Shown piece by piece: positions 38,201 to 49,229 of a DNA stretch of 64,000 nucleotides; positions within the stretch are counted from its first letter, which is position 1, and every line of letters starts with the position of its first letter. The DNA is taken from the NCBI GenBank assembly GCA_016808115.1, contig JAEQBH010002849.1, positions 124,001-188,000 on the forward strand, given 5' to 3'. The translations under genes and the position numbers were made by a program. Under the pieces are notes generated by a model. That model searched no databases, was not told the origin of the DNA, and saw only the letters and a list, made by a program, of their open reading frames with translations. The stretch is from Tetrastigma voinierianum (Eukaryota > Streptophyta > Magnoliopsida > Vitales > Vitaceae).

Positions 38201-39911
38201 TGAGTACCAAATAAAATTCTATATTTTCTCTGGAAACAGTAAACTGGAGGTCAAATCATGACATGACAGTTGAAAAGCTCCATGTACCTGCTTATATTCT
38301 TTCACATTATGCGAAAATTAAGATGTGCATCTGATAGACAACCTTTCGGATGCGGTACCAGATCTTGACACGCAACAATATTCTCAACCTTAATGACTAG
38401 TTCAGATTTTTGCATTAGTGTTATACCAGAAATTACTTAAAAATTTTGGGAACAAGATGAGTTCTAAAATAGTAAATATAAATAACAGAAAGGCAATCAT
38501 AATTATAATTAGATGCATATTTTTCACTTTGGATTTTTTGGAGAAGTGAAAAACTTAAAACTTCACCAATGATAAACTATGGCCCATAAATTTGAGTTTT
38601 ATCTCCTAAAGGCCTTCCTGTTACCAGAGAACTAGACAAGAATTCACAAACTACATAGAAATGAAAAAACTTGGTCCTTAGGCCACCTAAAGTCAAACAA
38701 ACCATGATTTCTGAAGATAACTTAAGTCCCACAAAATCCACTTTCTAAACTTATATAGGTGGGAACTGTCAACTTTGCTGTTCTTGACTGAATAAAGAAT
38801 ACATACTTTATGTCTAAGTTTCATCTTTCACTGGAAACAAAAGAAGGGGCTTTGGTAAAAACTTTTTAAGAAAATAAAAGAAGAAAGAGTGTATTTTGGT
38901 CATTACCATTCAACAATCAAGAATTGTCGTGAAATTATTCGTAAGTTGCAACTTTGACTGAATGAATTTTACCATTGACATTAATAGAAATTTACATTTG
39001 AATTCCAATATAATTTTTTAGAAGAAAATGCTTGGTAGAATACCAGAGCTTGTAAAAATTTAAGGGAACTATGTAATGATGCACCAAATGGCTAATATCA
39101 TAGCTGTTCAAGACGCACACTGCTATTCACCTTCCCACTTAAAAACCCCATTGATTATCTGTGCCCCATTATGTACTACCAAGGACAACTAAATGATATC
39201 CTATGCCCTGAAATAGAAGAACCAAACTAGCAACACTGAAATCCTAGCAGATCATCAAATCCCACATGAAAAAGGGAAATTTTAGAATCAGATAACATAT
39301 AAACTTGTTAATCTACACCATTTTACGGAGAATACCAAAAATTAGTACAAGAAAAAGTTATGAAAATATTATTCTGCGAGACATGAAGCTTTTCATGTCC
39401 CCACTAGCATAGCCCAGTAGTAAAACCACTAGACATGAAAAGATGTTCCTGCATAACCCAGTAGGTCCCATGCAAAGTGGCACATCAAATCTTTGTAGAA
39501 CAGTTTCAGACATTTTATCAAAATTCAGCCCTTAATTTGCTGCTGATGTTGTATGTTTCATGGATTCATTATACTGCGTGAAAAAAGTGTACGGGAAAAA
39601 TAAAAATAATAGAAAAGGGAGGGAAGAGTCTGAGACAAAATGAGTAAAGAATATTAATAATAATAATAACTGCAGTTATAACTATAAGATGACAGTTTCA
39701 TTGAGACTGGCCCCCACAATTTCAATTGGACAAGAGAAAAATCTAGAGCTTAGCTTTACATAGTACCAAAAAGAAACAATCAACCTTCAAATTGCCTCAA
39801 AGAACAAAACAATCCCTCAAAATTTAACCAAGAAAATCGGGCAAGGACTCCCAAAGGGAAAGAGTGCAATCATAAAAGCATTTGAAGTTACCTTGCTTTT
39901 GGAGTCTGCAT
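35290..39911 (-). CDS. Interactor of constitutive active ROPs (ICR/RIP family) coiled-coil protein
   Basis: Three coding exons on the minus strand: 39911-39892 (20 nt, begins ATGCAGACTCCAAAAGCAAG), 38140-37969 (172 nt) and 36978-35290 (1689 nt with stop). All have GT..AG borders and the joined frame stays open for 626 residues. The N-terminus MQTPKARSSPSG, the basic Ser/Pro-rich block KVIERRSPRSPVSEKKRPNR and then TELESQISKLQEDLKKAKDQL are typical of ICR2/ICR3-like members. Residues from about 70 to 540 are almost continuous coiled coil with heptads of Leu and charged residues. Near the C-terminus, DQWRKAAEAAAAML carries the QWRKAA motif known to be needed for binding activated ROP GTPases. 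The basic end KKIGGLWKKPQK could bind membrane or microtubules. The family links ROP signalling to the cortex, microtubules and secretion. The gene looks intact. Which paralogue it is cannot be settled here. Confidence 0.93.
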
Positions 39912-40497
39912 TATTTAACTTCCTTTCTGGTCACAAAGTAAAATTTTGGTAATGAGCACGTAGGTTGCTCTACTTCAATGCTCCCTGACCCACAAGTCCT
40001 GCTACAATGCAGACAAATCACAAGCAGATAAAGAAACAAGCAAAAGAATCCAATGTGCGTGAACATAGCGATATAAATGTAGTCATGAAGTATAGGTGCT
40101 CCTTATCATCAAATATAAAGCCATAAATGCAAGAGAAATGCTAACCATTCAAATCGACTACCCAGTAGCTCGACTGTAGTAATGCAGAAGAACAAAATCT
40201 CACAATAGTAAACTCTTAAAATATCCAGGGACTCTAATTAGAATCACAACATCGACAAGTTTTGCTTACCTACAACTATATTACCGGAAAGGACCCACAA
40301 AATCGATAGATTATAACCCATTGGACTACTCCTATTTTTTCCAATTTTCCCATTTAATGCAGACAAGGTAAAAACATAGGTTTAATACTGCATCCAACCA
40401 CATGGTGCAAAAAAATTTGGATAGTTGGGCCCTTGAGTAGTCCACCCCAGTCAGGTCACAGGAAGAGACCCTCACACCTTATTAGAGCCCATGGGGA

Positions 40498-40539
<42 letters not shown>

Positions 40540-41702
40540 ATGTTTGGTGACAAACAGGAAGTTAGGTCAATTGGCACTGGTGTAGGGGCACTTATCCTAA
40601 TTTTGTCAACAAGTAGAAACATAGAAGAGACATTTTTCTCTATCATTTCCGCGAATTAAGGGCAATGACTATGACTTTGTAGGGGATAAAATAATTGTAT
40701 TGTACCCATAAAAAACAGAAGATTCCCGGAATCGGTTCAAACCCTTCCAATTTTTTTCCTGCTGAAAGCCAGAAAATTTTCAGTCTCCTAAATAAAACAG
40801 ATCTGGAAAAATCAGAAACAACAGATATCAAATACAGCCAAAAAAATAAAGAAAGGCATATCCAGGCCAGATAATGGGTATAATGCGGAGAGTGGAGATG
40901 TCCAAAACATACAGAAAGAGGATATTTTTGGGGAAAATTTTCCACGAAGAACTATAGAAACTTCTCCGAAAACAGCTCGGATTCACCCGAAAAGAACTCC
41001 GGAGTAGACTCTCCCATGAGGAAGAAGAGAAAGCAGCAGAGATAACCCACAAAATCAGTCACTATGAGTCTACATAAACACAAACCCACTTAAGGAAACA
41101 ATAATCAGAAAATGATGCGGCGGAGTTTGGTTGCCGAGAAAGAGTGGGAAATGTAGAAAATCCGAAATCTCTTTTGTCGAGAAAGGTACAGCAGTGTTGA
41201 AGTTGAGGTAGCTGACGTAAAAGATTTCCAACACTTTCCTCAGCAAAAAAACGAAAGAATACCAGTTTCATAGAATAGCGAAACCCAAGGTCATTATTAC
41301 AAATCCGCGGCCAAAGCACGGAAAAAATTAGAAACCGCTCCAACTCTGTTTGGTTGCTGAGAAACAGCAGGAAAAAAAAAAAAAAAAAAAGCCCCAACCC
41401 CCCAGCGTCGATAAGGGTTGACAAAAGCTACCGAACACTCCTTCCCCACCCCCCCTGTTTTCCTCAGCAACTCAAAACTAGAGAACGACCCGGCCCTGTT
41501 TGGCCGCCAAGAAACACCAAGAAAAAATAAAAACGAAAAAACCGGGACCCTCAGAGAGAACGTAGAGGGCTGTCGAAGCTGGCAAAGCTACCACTTTCCC
41601 ACATTTTTTGAAGCAAGCAAAAGAAGCATAAACCCATTTTCCATTAAAAGGGAAAATAAAAAGACCAAAGCAAGAACAGCATTACGGGCACTGTTTTCTT
41701 AC
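39912..41702 (-). other. 5' leader exon end and large 5' UTR intron of the ROP-interactor gene
   Basis: On the minus strand, TCTGCATTGTAGCAG ends near 40000, so the exon holding the start codon likely begins at about 39998-40001. A matching donor GGG|GTAAGAA lies at 41703/41702. The roughly 1.7 kb between them would be a 5' UTR intron, common in plant regulatory genes. It contains the GA microsatellite at 40501-40535 and several copies of a TTTGGTTGCYGAGAAA motif. Confidence 0.5.
40501..40535. repeat. (GA)n microsatellite
   Basis: A nearly pure GA run within the probable 5' UTR intron of the ROP-interactor gene. Confidence 0.9.
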
Positions 41703-41930
41703 CCCAGAAGTGAATTTTCAAATATAAAAGCTCGGAAACAGCCAGGATTTGGAAACGGAAGCTCCTGTTCTTCTTCAAGGTCTCGACACAGTTCCCGAGG
41801 CTGTATATTCTTTCCTTCTCTGGCTCTGATGGAAAGAGAGAGAGAGAGTGAGTTCTGTGGAATGAGAAGGAGCAGGTGTGTGTACATACACGAAATGGAT
41901 CGAGACTGAAGAAGACAAGCAGGCAATTGA
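41703..41930 (-). other. Probable 5' UTR exon 1 of the ROP-interactor gene
   Basis: Minus-strand sequence rich in CT (CTCTCTCTCTCTTTCCATC near 41831-41849) and ending in a good donor. The upper limit, the transcription start, is an estimate from composition. A 163-codon open frame on the plus strand (41418-41909) is its antisense shadow. Confidence 0.45.
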
Positions 41931-42435
41931 GACCGTGGAACTTTGTCGTTTTACAGGCTCTCGGTAAATAAATCCGTTTAGAATTGGGTTTTACGTCCGG
42001 ATCGGATTTCTTGCCCTCATTTGGTTCGTGACGTCACAACCAAGACTCGCAACACGTGAAATGGAAATTGTACGCCCTACTTTTCCTCAAACGGTGTCGT
42101 TTATGTAGTGTTGTTTATTGGTATTCCAATATATATTAATTATTACAATTTTGAGTTTACCTTCTAAACAAAAAAAAACAAAAAAAACCCAAAAGCTGTA
42201 TGAATTCTAGAAAAAAAAAACTTCACATTTTTTAAATCATAAAGACGACTTTTCATGGGAAAAAAATTTTTTAATTATTTTATATGAATTTATGTAAAAA
42301 ATGAAACTCATATATCTTTTATTTTTACTTTTATTCATTTTTACATATTATATTATAATATTATATTCTTATAAGAATTCGATCTTGATTCTTCAATATC
42401 CATCCACCCTTTTACCATATAAGGCAAGTCTCAAG
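41931..42435 (-). promoter_or_regulatory. Probable promoter of the ROP-interactor gene, bounded by a gypsy element
   Basis: About 500 bp of unique, increasingly AT-rich sequence lie between the inferred first exon and the gypsy 5' LTR. No specific core element is clear. CACGTG-like and ACGT cores (GTGACGTCAC near 42028-42037, ACACGTGAAA near 42052) are present. Confidence 0.4.
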
Positions 42436-43055
42436 TGTGGGTGTCATGGGCTTTGGCCCAAACCCTCTAGCTAACAGGCCCCATCCTACTAAATACTATA
42501 ATCAGACACCTAAACCTAACCCCGGGTCCGAAGCAACCCAATCTCACACTCGAGACCATATATCCCCTCCCTACCCGAAAGCGAGTTGTTATGCTCCCAG
42601 TTGCCATCTCTACCTCGATCGGGAGACTTTATTTTACAAACGTTATCTACGAATTCCCTCGAAGAGAATATGCACCCTTCCATGAATCATGCTAACAATA
42701 TCACTCAGAGTGAACTAGCGCTCTCGGGATCCTCCATTCGGGAAACACAACTATTTAAAAGGAAGAACTAGTCTCCACGTGCGAGATATGTGCCACCTTA
42801 TCCTTCCGAATTGGGAGGAAATCACCCACTTTCCACAAAAAGCGGATCCCCTTCCTCTCTGATAAAAGAAGCGTCGCCGATAAAATAAGCAGACGAGATT
42901 CGAGATCGGGCGGATCCTCACTATTCATAAAGTGAGAACCTTAACTTAAGCATCAAGAGGCGTACGAGACTCCACCTCTCGCTTTGCTCGTTCAGATCGC
43001 TGCAGAAACACGCTATGTTCCGGACATCCGCTGACTTCAAGATTCTGTGACTACA
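42436..43055 (+). repeat. 5' LTR of the gypsy element
   Basis: Starts TGTGGGTGTCATGGGCTTTG and ends GACTACA. It aligns with 53529-54138. It lost two bases near its start (TGT-GGG against TATCAGGG). Confidence 0.9.
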
Positions 43056-43076
43056 ATCGGGCGCTCGCCGTGGGAA
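43056..43076 (+). other. Primer-binding region of the gypsy element
   Basis: The sequence directly after the left LTR, ATCGGGCGCTCGCCGTGGGA, resembles the TTGGCGCCGTCTGTGGGAA string seen at this place in many plant gypsy elements. It is mutated. Confidence 0.55.
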
Positions 43077-43159
43077 ACGCCAGCGTGAAATCTCGAAGAT
43101 ACGTGAGAGCTCGGGGTTCATCTCGCTCTCCCGCGATCTCCCTTCCTCGCCCAAATTTT

Positions 43160-45290
43160 GGTAGTTCCTGCCACCCCACCGGACGTCGGTTTATCCGCTA
43201 TGTCTAGCAACCCAATGAACCAACCTATCAAGATCGCTTCTCACAATACGAGACGGAGGCGAAACAAGAGGAGCAGGCCAAACAGATGGTCGAATTACGT
43301 GAGCATGCAAACCGCTTACAGCAGGAGAACGAATGTTTACGAACCCGCTAGGAGACCAACAGAGCCGAAAACCCATAAACAGCTACCCAACATGTACCCC
43401 TAACCCAAACAAATAAGGGCAAAGAGCCCACTCTACCTAACCATAGTGATCCACCGGCATATGACGAGTTGTCTTCAAATGGCTCTCCACTCCCCCGTCG
43501 TTCACCACCCCAGAACAATGTGGAAGCTGAGTCCAGAAAGAGACCTCCTCGCCATTCCAGCCAGGCTCTTAGTGGCACGCGCCGCCGAATGCGAAGAGAG
43601 GCCAAGAGGGGACATACCTCCCATCTGAGACCGTCCCGAGGATGATGAGTTCATTCGGGGCCGGGTATGGCCCCTAGTTTCTACTGCACAGTTATCTATC
43701 TCTGGCGCCTCACTCGCATGCAACACTTTATCCACCTATTCGTGGACCGCACAACATGCCATTCCTCTCCCCCCGCCAACATATTGGATTATGAGCCTCC
43801 TCGACTGGCCATACGCTTGTTCGGCCATGTACGACGTACCTCCTGATCCATATGATCATATGTTGCACTTTAACCAGGCAATGATCCTTAACGCCGGGAA
43901 CGATAAACTTATATGTAAGGTATTCCCGGCTAGCCTGAAAGGCCCTGCTCTGGCCTGGTTCCACAAGCTTCCAAGAGGGCCTCTAAACTCATTCTATGAC
44001 CATGGGCCACGCTTGTCTCTCAAGCACCTATAATTGTCGGCATAAATGAAACATCACCGCTTCCAATCCATCTTCGCTTCGGACGACGAATCAATTCGAT
44101 TTTTGACGAGAGTCGTGACAAGTCATTCAACAAATTGATGTTTACAATATGGGATGTGGTCTTACAAAACTCCGAATAAGCCAGTCGACCACCCCTTCTT
44201 CCAAATTCCTTTCCTCGATCCACCCGGCAACCACGGAAGAACCCAGGACGGCAGCGTGCAAATACCCACTCCGAGGATAATATCCGGCCGCCACAAATGC
44301 TGATGATAACCGCCAGAGCAACAACTGGCCACAAAGAGCCACTCCGAACAGAAAGGAAGTCAAAGCAAGGGTCAAAAGCGTTTCCAAGAATGTACTTTAA
44401 AAGAAAAGTGGAACCTCCCCAATTCACCCCCTTCAACATCTCCTAAGGACGGCCGCTCCCTCAATGCGTGACCCCGATTTGGGTCGGTCCCCGCGCCCAT
44501 GCGCAACCGACCAACGCAATCGGTCTCTGAGGTGTGACTACCATCGGGACCACGGCCATGAAACAAATCATTACCAAGGCCTAAAGTTCTTGGTAGAAAG
44601 GTTAATCCGGCTTCGGGCATCTCGTGTTGTTCATTCGGGAGCCGACTACGGAATCGATACAACCCCACAAATGGACAGAGCTTACATCGCTACCGAAAGC
44701 ATCCATCGAAGTCCCGAATTCACCATTAACTTTGTACTAAGAGGCCCGATCGATGATCAATACCGGTCTAAGAGGCAGAGATGAAATGCCCGCGGTGGCT
44801 CCCGGGCTAGAGCCCGAGTAAAACCATCAAGACTCTAGAGAGCAAGATCTACTGATTCAAATTCGATCGACGGGGTCCCATATCCCTTTCCTTCCTATAA
44901 ACTCGGCCCGGGTCACCACTCCCCATTATGATGCACTTATATTCACCGTGTGTATTAACAATTTTGATGTGCACAAAGTCCTTTCATAATCTTTGGGGTC
45001 AATCACGCACCCGCCTGTGCAAATGAAAGTCCCACTTACAGCCCCGGGCCGGCCGCGTAGTTTTATCCGGTTCAACTGGGCCACCATCACGACAAGGTGA
45101 TATTGCTCTCGTTAAGACAGACCAATAACTAAGCAAGTATCAAGCTTATGGTCAAGATTGTGGGTCCTTACAATGCCATCACAGCCTGACCGCCACATAC
45201 CATGAAAGTAATCCCTCAACTTACCACCAATCTATCGCGATCTCACTCACATCCGTGCAAAAAGCTACACCTCTTAAGGTAGCCAATTAG
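43160..45290 (+). pseudogene. gypsy gag and protease relic
   Basis: The N-terminal gag part reads in two frames (MSSNPMNQPIKIASHNT, then a coiled-coil-like VELREHANRLQQENECL). The Retrotrans_gag core at 43791-43990 contains DPYDHMLHFNQAMILNAGND, then FPASLKGPALAWFHKLPRG. A C-terminal part at 44500-44620 has RNRSLRCDYHRDHGHETN, which is the conserved Cys/His box. The protease region near 44920-45180 shows HYDALIFTVCINNFDVHKVL, but the catalytic Asp-Pro/Ser-Gly triplet after it is lost in a damaged stretch. Gag would form the particle and the protease would cut the polyprotein. Frameshifts and stops prevent both. Confidence 0.8.
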
Positions 45291-45819
45291 CTGCCTGCTA
45301 GTGCGATCGCCTGTCACCATGAGCTAAAAGATAAAAGCCCCGATACCGCCTCCAAAACTCAACCTCATCATAGCAATTAAGGCCCGTCGTCCGCCACTTT
45401 AGAAGACGTGGAACAACGCGCATCCCGAATCCATGCTCATAGATGGTCCGACGATGCACCAATGTCGGGGTTCCCTCCCGATTGAAGAAGAAAGGGCCCT
45501 GGCCAGCAGCGATTAAAGGCCACTGCCGACGCGGTTCGCTCGACCCATCTCTGGACACGATGTGGATGTGCTCCCGTGAACACCCCACAAGTCAATGTTC
45601 TCCCATCCCGTAATTCGCTCGACAGAGAGTACGGCGGCTTCCACCCGCATCGCCATCGTGATCATCCAGTCAAGTAGATAACCTATCAAGGCCGGGTTTA
45701 TCGAGAAGTCAAACACCGAATGGCTTCTTGCTAACGTAATGGTAGTTCCGCTAGGCAAAGTGGAGAGTATGCGTAATTATACGGATCTTAACGACGTTGT
45801 CCCAAGGATAGCTTCCCAT

Positions 45820-48540
45820 TGCCTCGGATAGATTAGGATTGGCCGACAAGATCTACTGTGCATGTGGCATGTTATCGCTTCTAGATGCATTCTCCGGGCC
45901 TACCATCGCATCCCCATGTACCCACCGATGCAGAAAACGCCTTTATCACTCCCCACTTCCCAAAGGGCTTTTCTACTACAATGTAATGTCATTCGGGTTA
46001 AAGAATGTCGGGGCCACCTATCGAGATCGGTAATTCAAGATGTTCGACCACCGTCGAAACTATGGAAGTGTATGATGGGATGATATGTCGATAGTCAAAG
46101 GAGCTATCTGATCACACACTACTCATTTGCAGCAGGTATTTAACCCCCTCAGGACCTATGGTATGAAACTCAACCCCGCAAAATGTGCATTCGGGGTCAT
46201 TACAGGTCGGTTCCTAGGATTCATGATGACTTAGAGGGGGATTAAGGCCAACCCCTCCCAGCTTAAACCCATTATAGAGTCTCCAGCCCCAAGCTCTAGA
46301 AAAGAGATGTAACAACTGACGAGCCGATTAGCTGCCTTGGGGTGGTTTATTTTCCTGGCTACGCATCGCTTTAAAGCCATTTTTCGTCAATTCCTTAGGG
46401 GAGAGCTAATCTAGCCTGGATGGAATGAAGAATGTGGATTCGCTTATCCAGATCACAAGATGGCCGAACCCCGATTCTCGCAAGTCCCAACACCAGCGAA
46501 ACTCTCTTTGTCTATCTTCGCGCCTTAGGATACGCCAGCAGGCGCCACATCGCTCAAAGAGGATGAAAACGAAACAAAGGCATGCGGTGCCGTCAAAGAA
46601 ATCTTTAGCCGATGCAAAGATCAAGTATAACCATTTTGAGCAGGCCGCCTTAGCATTCCGGTTAGCAGCCAAAAAACTACGCCCCTACTTCCAGGCACAT
46701 CCCATTGTTGTACTAACCGACCTCTCTCTCCAGAGCACTATACATAAGCCCGACTTATCTAGAAGAATGGCCCTCGTCGGGAATCGAACTTCAATGAAAG
46801 CACAAGATCAAATACAAGCCAAGTTAGCTTTCAAAAAGTGGACAGGCCGTCGACTTCATAGCGTAACCCCAATGAACGCGCCTACCAGCTCGATTGGTGG
46901 ACACTTAATATCGACAGGCGTCCGTGACAAACCGGCGCATCGCTTTATACAAAATCCCCATCCGTGGGATAAGATCAACAAAGTAATCCGGCCAGATGAC
47001 GCTCTAACAATGAATCGGCACAAGGCCATCCTAAATTTCCGGTTCAAACGGGGCACGCCTCGTCTACCCAAGAAGCTCTTGTCCAAAGTACTCCCAATTA
47101 GTGGTCTAGGCAAGTTAAGAATTCGAATCCCCGAGACCGAATGGTGAAATATGTCTCCCCAGTGAAATAAAGACTTCGAAAGGTTTTCGCCCAGCCGGAG
47201 CATATTCTCGTGGACTTTAATGAAAAGGCGCATCGCCTCTACCTTCCGCGGGTCAGCTTCTCTACCAATCACTTAAACTATATTTCCTCGCTCATCTACT
47301 ATCACGGCTCGCTAATCAGATCCCTACAAGTAAACTGGCGGATAAGAACCCCTTCATGGATTCGAATCCCATCACACTATATCTAAGCACAAGACAACTC
47401 CCTGGTGAGAGATAAAGCCCACAAACTTCAAGTCTGGCCACCGATTTTCCTACTGATGGGCAACTATTCTAAATGATCCTCGCGCCTTATCCGAAATGCC
47501 CGACGCCCGAGCGTAGTCATTACGTGTGTTAGCGCAGTCGCATGAAGGAATATGTGAAATCATCCTAGCAGCTAACTTTAGCCCACTAGCCCACACTCGC
47601 GGGTATTATCGTCAACCATGAGGGTCAGGGATGTCCGCCTAATTATACTAGAAAGTGTGATCGCCAAGCAATGACTTCGCTCCCGTGATCGAATCACGCA
47701 AGACCTCGACTTATTTCGAGCCCGCCCTCGCCTTCAATGGAGGATCGATATAGTCTGATCAGTCACCCCACCGCCCTCGCCCAAAAGAAGTTATCGTTAG
47801 CAGCCACCGATCATTTCAAGAATGGATTGAGGTCGAAACATTTCGATCAAATATCGATGTTACCTCGCTTTATCCGAAAAATATTGTATGCCTGGGTTGG
47901 GCATCCCCAAATCAATCGGGTGGTCTCATAATTCGGCCCCAATCGACAAATGTCTATTGAAACTTCGCTATGAATTGAAGATAAAAATCTATACTCCACC
48001 CCACTCAGACATCCAGGTCCGCGCAGGCCTCAAATAAAACCCTGTTGACAACCCTGAAGAAACGATTAGATTCAACTAAGGGCAAATGGGTGGATGAACT
48101 CCCCGGGGTACTTTGGGCTTACAGAACTACTGCCCGCAAACCCACCGGTTTATCCCCATTTTCAATTACTTACGAGATGGAAGCTATAATCCCTACAGAA
48201 ATTAGTATGCTTTCCATCAGGACAAACGTCCCCGAACAGGGGAATGCTAAATTAATGATCAAGGATCTAGACACAGTCGATGAGTTGTGAGAGTCAACAG
48301 CAATCCGCATAGCGTCCTACCAACGCCAATTGGCAAATTCTTACAACAAACAGGTCAAGCCTCGAACGTTCCAACCAGGGGACCTGGTCCCAAGAAGAGT
48401 ATTTGAGAATACCGCTAACCCAAATGCAGGAAAGTTCCAACCCAACTGGGAAGGACCATATCTTGTAACACGAGCCGGTGAATCTTGCCCACGCTTGCAC
48501 AAACTTGATGGGACCTCAGACTAGAATGTGGAACGCTACA
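45820..48540 (+). pseudogene. gypsy reverse transcriptase, RNase H and integrase relic
   Basis: The reverse transcriptase shows MLSLLDAFSG, then LPKGLFYYNVMSFGLKNVGA (45839-46030). After it comes a damaged place where the YIDD box should be, and MKLNPAKCAFGV (near 46150-46195). A tether part with GIKANPSQLKPIIESPAPSS and QLTSRLAALGW follows to about 46350, then RNase H pieces. Integrase remains are best at 48045-48290, with KGKWVDELPGVLWAYRTTAR and TGLSPFSITYEMEAIIP. A C-terminal part with FQPGDLVPRRVFE and GKFQPNWEGPYLV ends at about 48524. The order RT-RH-INT defines Ty3/gypsy. Many stops and frame changes are present. Confidence 0.85.
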
Positions 48541-48614
48541 CATCTTAAGAGGTATTATCAATAAAGAATGATTCAGTACCAACGCATATGTCGTCTATTT
48601 TTCTTCTCTTGCAG

Positions 48615-49229
48615 GGTCAATCTAAAGCCCAGATGGCGCAGAAAATGACATGTCTAGCCCAGTTTAGATAATATGTAACTGGGTAACCTAAAGCCCAGAT
48701 GGCACAGAAAATGACATGTCCGGCCCAGTTTAGATAATATCTAACTGGTCAATCTAAAGCCAGGATGGCAAAGAAAATGACATGTTCGGCCCAGTTTAGA
48801 TAATATCTAACTGGTCAACCTAAAGCCCAGATGGAGCAGAAAAAATGACATGTCCGGCCCAGTTTATATAATATTTAACTGGTCAATCTAAAGCCCGAAT
48901 GGCGCAAAAAATGACATGTCCGACCCAGTTTAGATAATATCTAACTGGTCAACTCAACACGCAAGCCCGAATGACATAGAAAATGACATGTCCAGCCCAG
49001 TCTAGATAATATCTAACGGTCAACTCAACACGCAAGCTCGGGATGGCGAAGAGAATGACCTGTCCGACCCAATTTAGATAACATCTAACCGATCGACCTA
49101 AAGTCTGGATGGCGCAGAAAATAACCTATCCGGCCCAACATAGCTAATATCTTGCTGGTCTACATAAGAGTCCGGATGTCATAGTATAGTAAAACCTATC
49201 CGACCCATTACAGGTAACTCTTATCTAAT
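48615..49229 (+). repeat. Tandem array of about nine ~66-bp units inside the gypsy element
   Basis: Each unit contains CTAAAGCCCRGATGGCGCAG, AAAATGACATGTCCGGCCCA and GTTTAGATAATATCTAACTG followed by GTCAA. Five clean units are followed by two with an extra CTCAACACGCAAG insert and two more diverged ones. The array starts about 90 bp after the integrase frame ends. Such arrays between integrase and the 3' LTR are known in Tat-type elements and can seed satellite DNA. Confidence 0.92.

Noticed and set aside
41418..41909. 163-codon open frame on the plus strand
   Set aside because: It lies antisense to the likely 5' leader of the ROP-interactor gene, is rich in low-complexity Ser/Arg/Lys sequence and shows no domain.
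46425..47147. 240-codon plus-strand open frame inside the gypsy element
   Set aside because: It is an accidental frame across the decayed RNase H region; the real RNase H fragments lie in other frames.
48615..49229. CRISPR-like array
   Set aside because: The units are contiguous tandem repeats without unique spacers, inside a plant retrotransposon.
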